A stretch of 5,093 bases of DNA, from positions 1 through 5,093 of the forward strand of contig JAGGRX010000126.1 in assembly GCA_021159405.1 (NCBI GenBank), in the 5' to 3' direction. The position numbers were made by a program, and so were the translations under genes. Of the stretch, positions 4,539 to 5,093 are shown in pieces. The notes beneath the pieces are model-generated. The model ran no database searches. It was not told where the DNA came from and was given only the letters and a program-made list of their open reading frames with translations. Position 1 is the first letter of the stretch; each line of letters starts with the position of its first letter. The stretch is from Candidatus Bipolaricaulota bacterium (GTDB lineage: Bacteria; Bipolaricaulota; Bipolaricaulia; Bipolaricaulales; Bipolaricaulaceae).

Positions 4539-5000
4539 GTGAGCTTGAAACGGACGCTCCTTGGAATTTTGGCAGCCGGCCTTGCCTTTTCGGCGGGGGC
4601 GGCCGAGGTTGAGCTCCACTACTTCTGGTCCGCCACCTGCCCGGACTGCCAGATCATGTGGGAGTTCCTAAGGGGGCTTGAGGAGCAGTACCCGGAGCTT
4701 GAGATCGTTGACCACGAGGTCACGTTCGACCCGGAAGGCTGGCGCCTCATGGTCACATTGGCCCGGGAGTTCGGCCTGGAGGAGGTGACCACCCCTACCG
4801 TGATCGTGGGGAACCTGGCCATAAGCGGGATCGGCCGGGCGGTGGAGCTCAGGATCCAGGAAGAGGTGGAGCGATGTCTTGCGGAGGGTTGCCCCTCCCC
4901 CATGGCCCGCCTCTCAGAGAAACAGGCCTTCGGGCTCCCCCCGTTGGAGCTTCTGGCCCTGCTAGCCTTGGGGATCCTGATCGTCCTTTACCTTTCATGA
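4539..5000 (+). CDS. Membrane-anchored extracytoplasmic thioredoxin-fold protein with CPDC motif
   Basis: This 153-residue protein starts at GTG. Residues 1-21 are a signal peptide or N-terminal anchor (SLKR, then TLLGILAAGLAFSAGA). Residues 23-113 form a thioredoxin fold: VELHYFWSATCPDC opens the first strand and carries the redox pair Cys34 and Cys37, and VTTPTVIVGN (83-92) holds the cis-proline Pro86 facing the active site. A second pair, Cys113 and Cys118 (CLAEGC), follows. Residues about 133-152 (PLELLALLALGILIVLYL) are a single C-terminal transmembrane helix, so the redox domain should face outside, tethered to the membrane. It probably handles thiol-disulfide exchange on exported proteins, as oxidase, reductase or isomerase. 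Its substrate and recycling partner are not in the window. Related domains often precede a CcdA/DsbD-like transmembrane electron carrier; here only one helix remains, so it would need a separate partner. The long match to known motifs makes the fold fairly certain; the direction of the reaction is open. Confidence 0.85.
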   Translation: MSLKRTLLGILAAGLAFSAGAAEVELHYFWSATCPDCQIMWEFLRGLEEQYPELEIVDHEVTFDPEGWRLMVTLAREFGLEEVTTPTVIVGNLAISGIGRAVELRIQEEVERCLAEGCPSPMARLSEKQAFGLPPLELLALLALGILIVLYLS

Positions 5001-5027
5001 CCTGGTGAAGGTAGTATCCCGAGAAGT

Positions 5028-5093
5028 GTGTCCGGTCTTCTAATCAAGAACCTCTTGGAGAAGCTCATGCTGGAGGAACGGAAGCTCTACCTG
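5028..5093 (+). CDS. Possible start of a further gene, cut by the window edge
   Basis: The frame is open from just after the thioredoxin-like gene's stop to the end of the window. GTG 5028 would give SGLLIKNLLEKLMLEERKLY as its start, a charged, helical sequence that I do not recognise. ATG 5067 is an alternative with a better ribosome site (GGAG six bases before it). The short distance from the preceding stop (27 or 66 nt) fits an operon. Only 22 codons at most are visible, so the call is tentative. Confidence 0.35.
   Translation, partial: MSGLLIKNLLEKLMLEERKLYL

Overview
This is a GC-rich bacterial window. It holds four confidently readable genes (one cut by the left edge), a tRNA gene, one degraded regulator and a gene start at the right edge. 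The parallel beta-helix protein opens with a VPQDYPTIQAAV-type module and closes with an SGN..DL..Y..P motif. To me this resembles exported proteins of Candidatus Bipolaricaulota (Acetothermia) or similar thermophilic lineages, but that is an impression from memory and no sequence search supports it. The tRNA encodes its CCA end, and the signals seen are standard sigma-70 hexamers and Shine-Dalgarno sites.

Layout. Positions 1-424 (minus) hold the N-terminal part of a ROK-family transcriptional regulator. It diverges from rlmN (535-1578, plus), the 23S rRNA A2503 methyltransferase. The 110-bp gap carries a good -35/-10 pair for the ROK gene and a perfect TATAAT placed so close to the rlmN ATG that its mRNA is probably leaderless. 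Convergent to rlmN lie tRNA-Asn(GTT) (1660-1735, minus) and, upstream of it, a large secreted right-handed beta-helix protein (1772-3898, minus). The tRNA promoter begins inside the beta-helix gene's stop codon.

The stretch 3926-4527 is mostly non-coding or decayed. In order it holds a strong plus-strand intrinsic terminator with no recognisable gene in front of it, a long stem-loop, a short inverted repeat, and an ArsR-type helix-turn-helix reading frame that lacks a normal start and its wing. A further 100 bases have no assignable function. A small extracytoplasmic thioredoxin-fold protein with a CPDC motif and a C-terminal membrane anchor follows (4539-5000). A possible new gene starts at its heels and runs off the window.

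The genes do not form one pathway: rlmN and the tRNA are housekeeping translation genes, the ROK protein is a probable sugar-responsive repressor, and the beta-helix and thioredoxin-like proteins act outside the cytoplasm. I found no CRISPR array, insertion sequence, toxin-antitoxin pair or defence cassette, and no clear evidence of a new multi-gene system. The points most worth a second look are the whole-length tandem duplication in the beta-helix protein, the structured RNA-like region at 4028-4210, and the decayed ArsR gene next to the thioredoxin-like gene.
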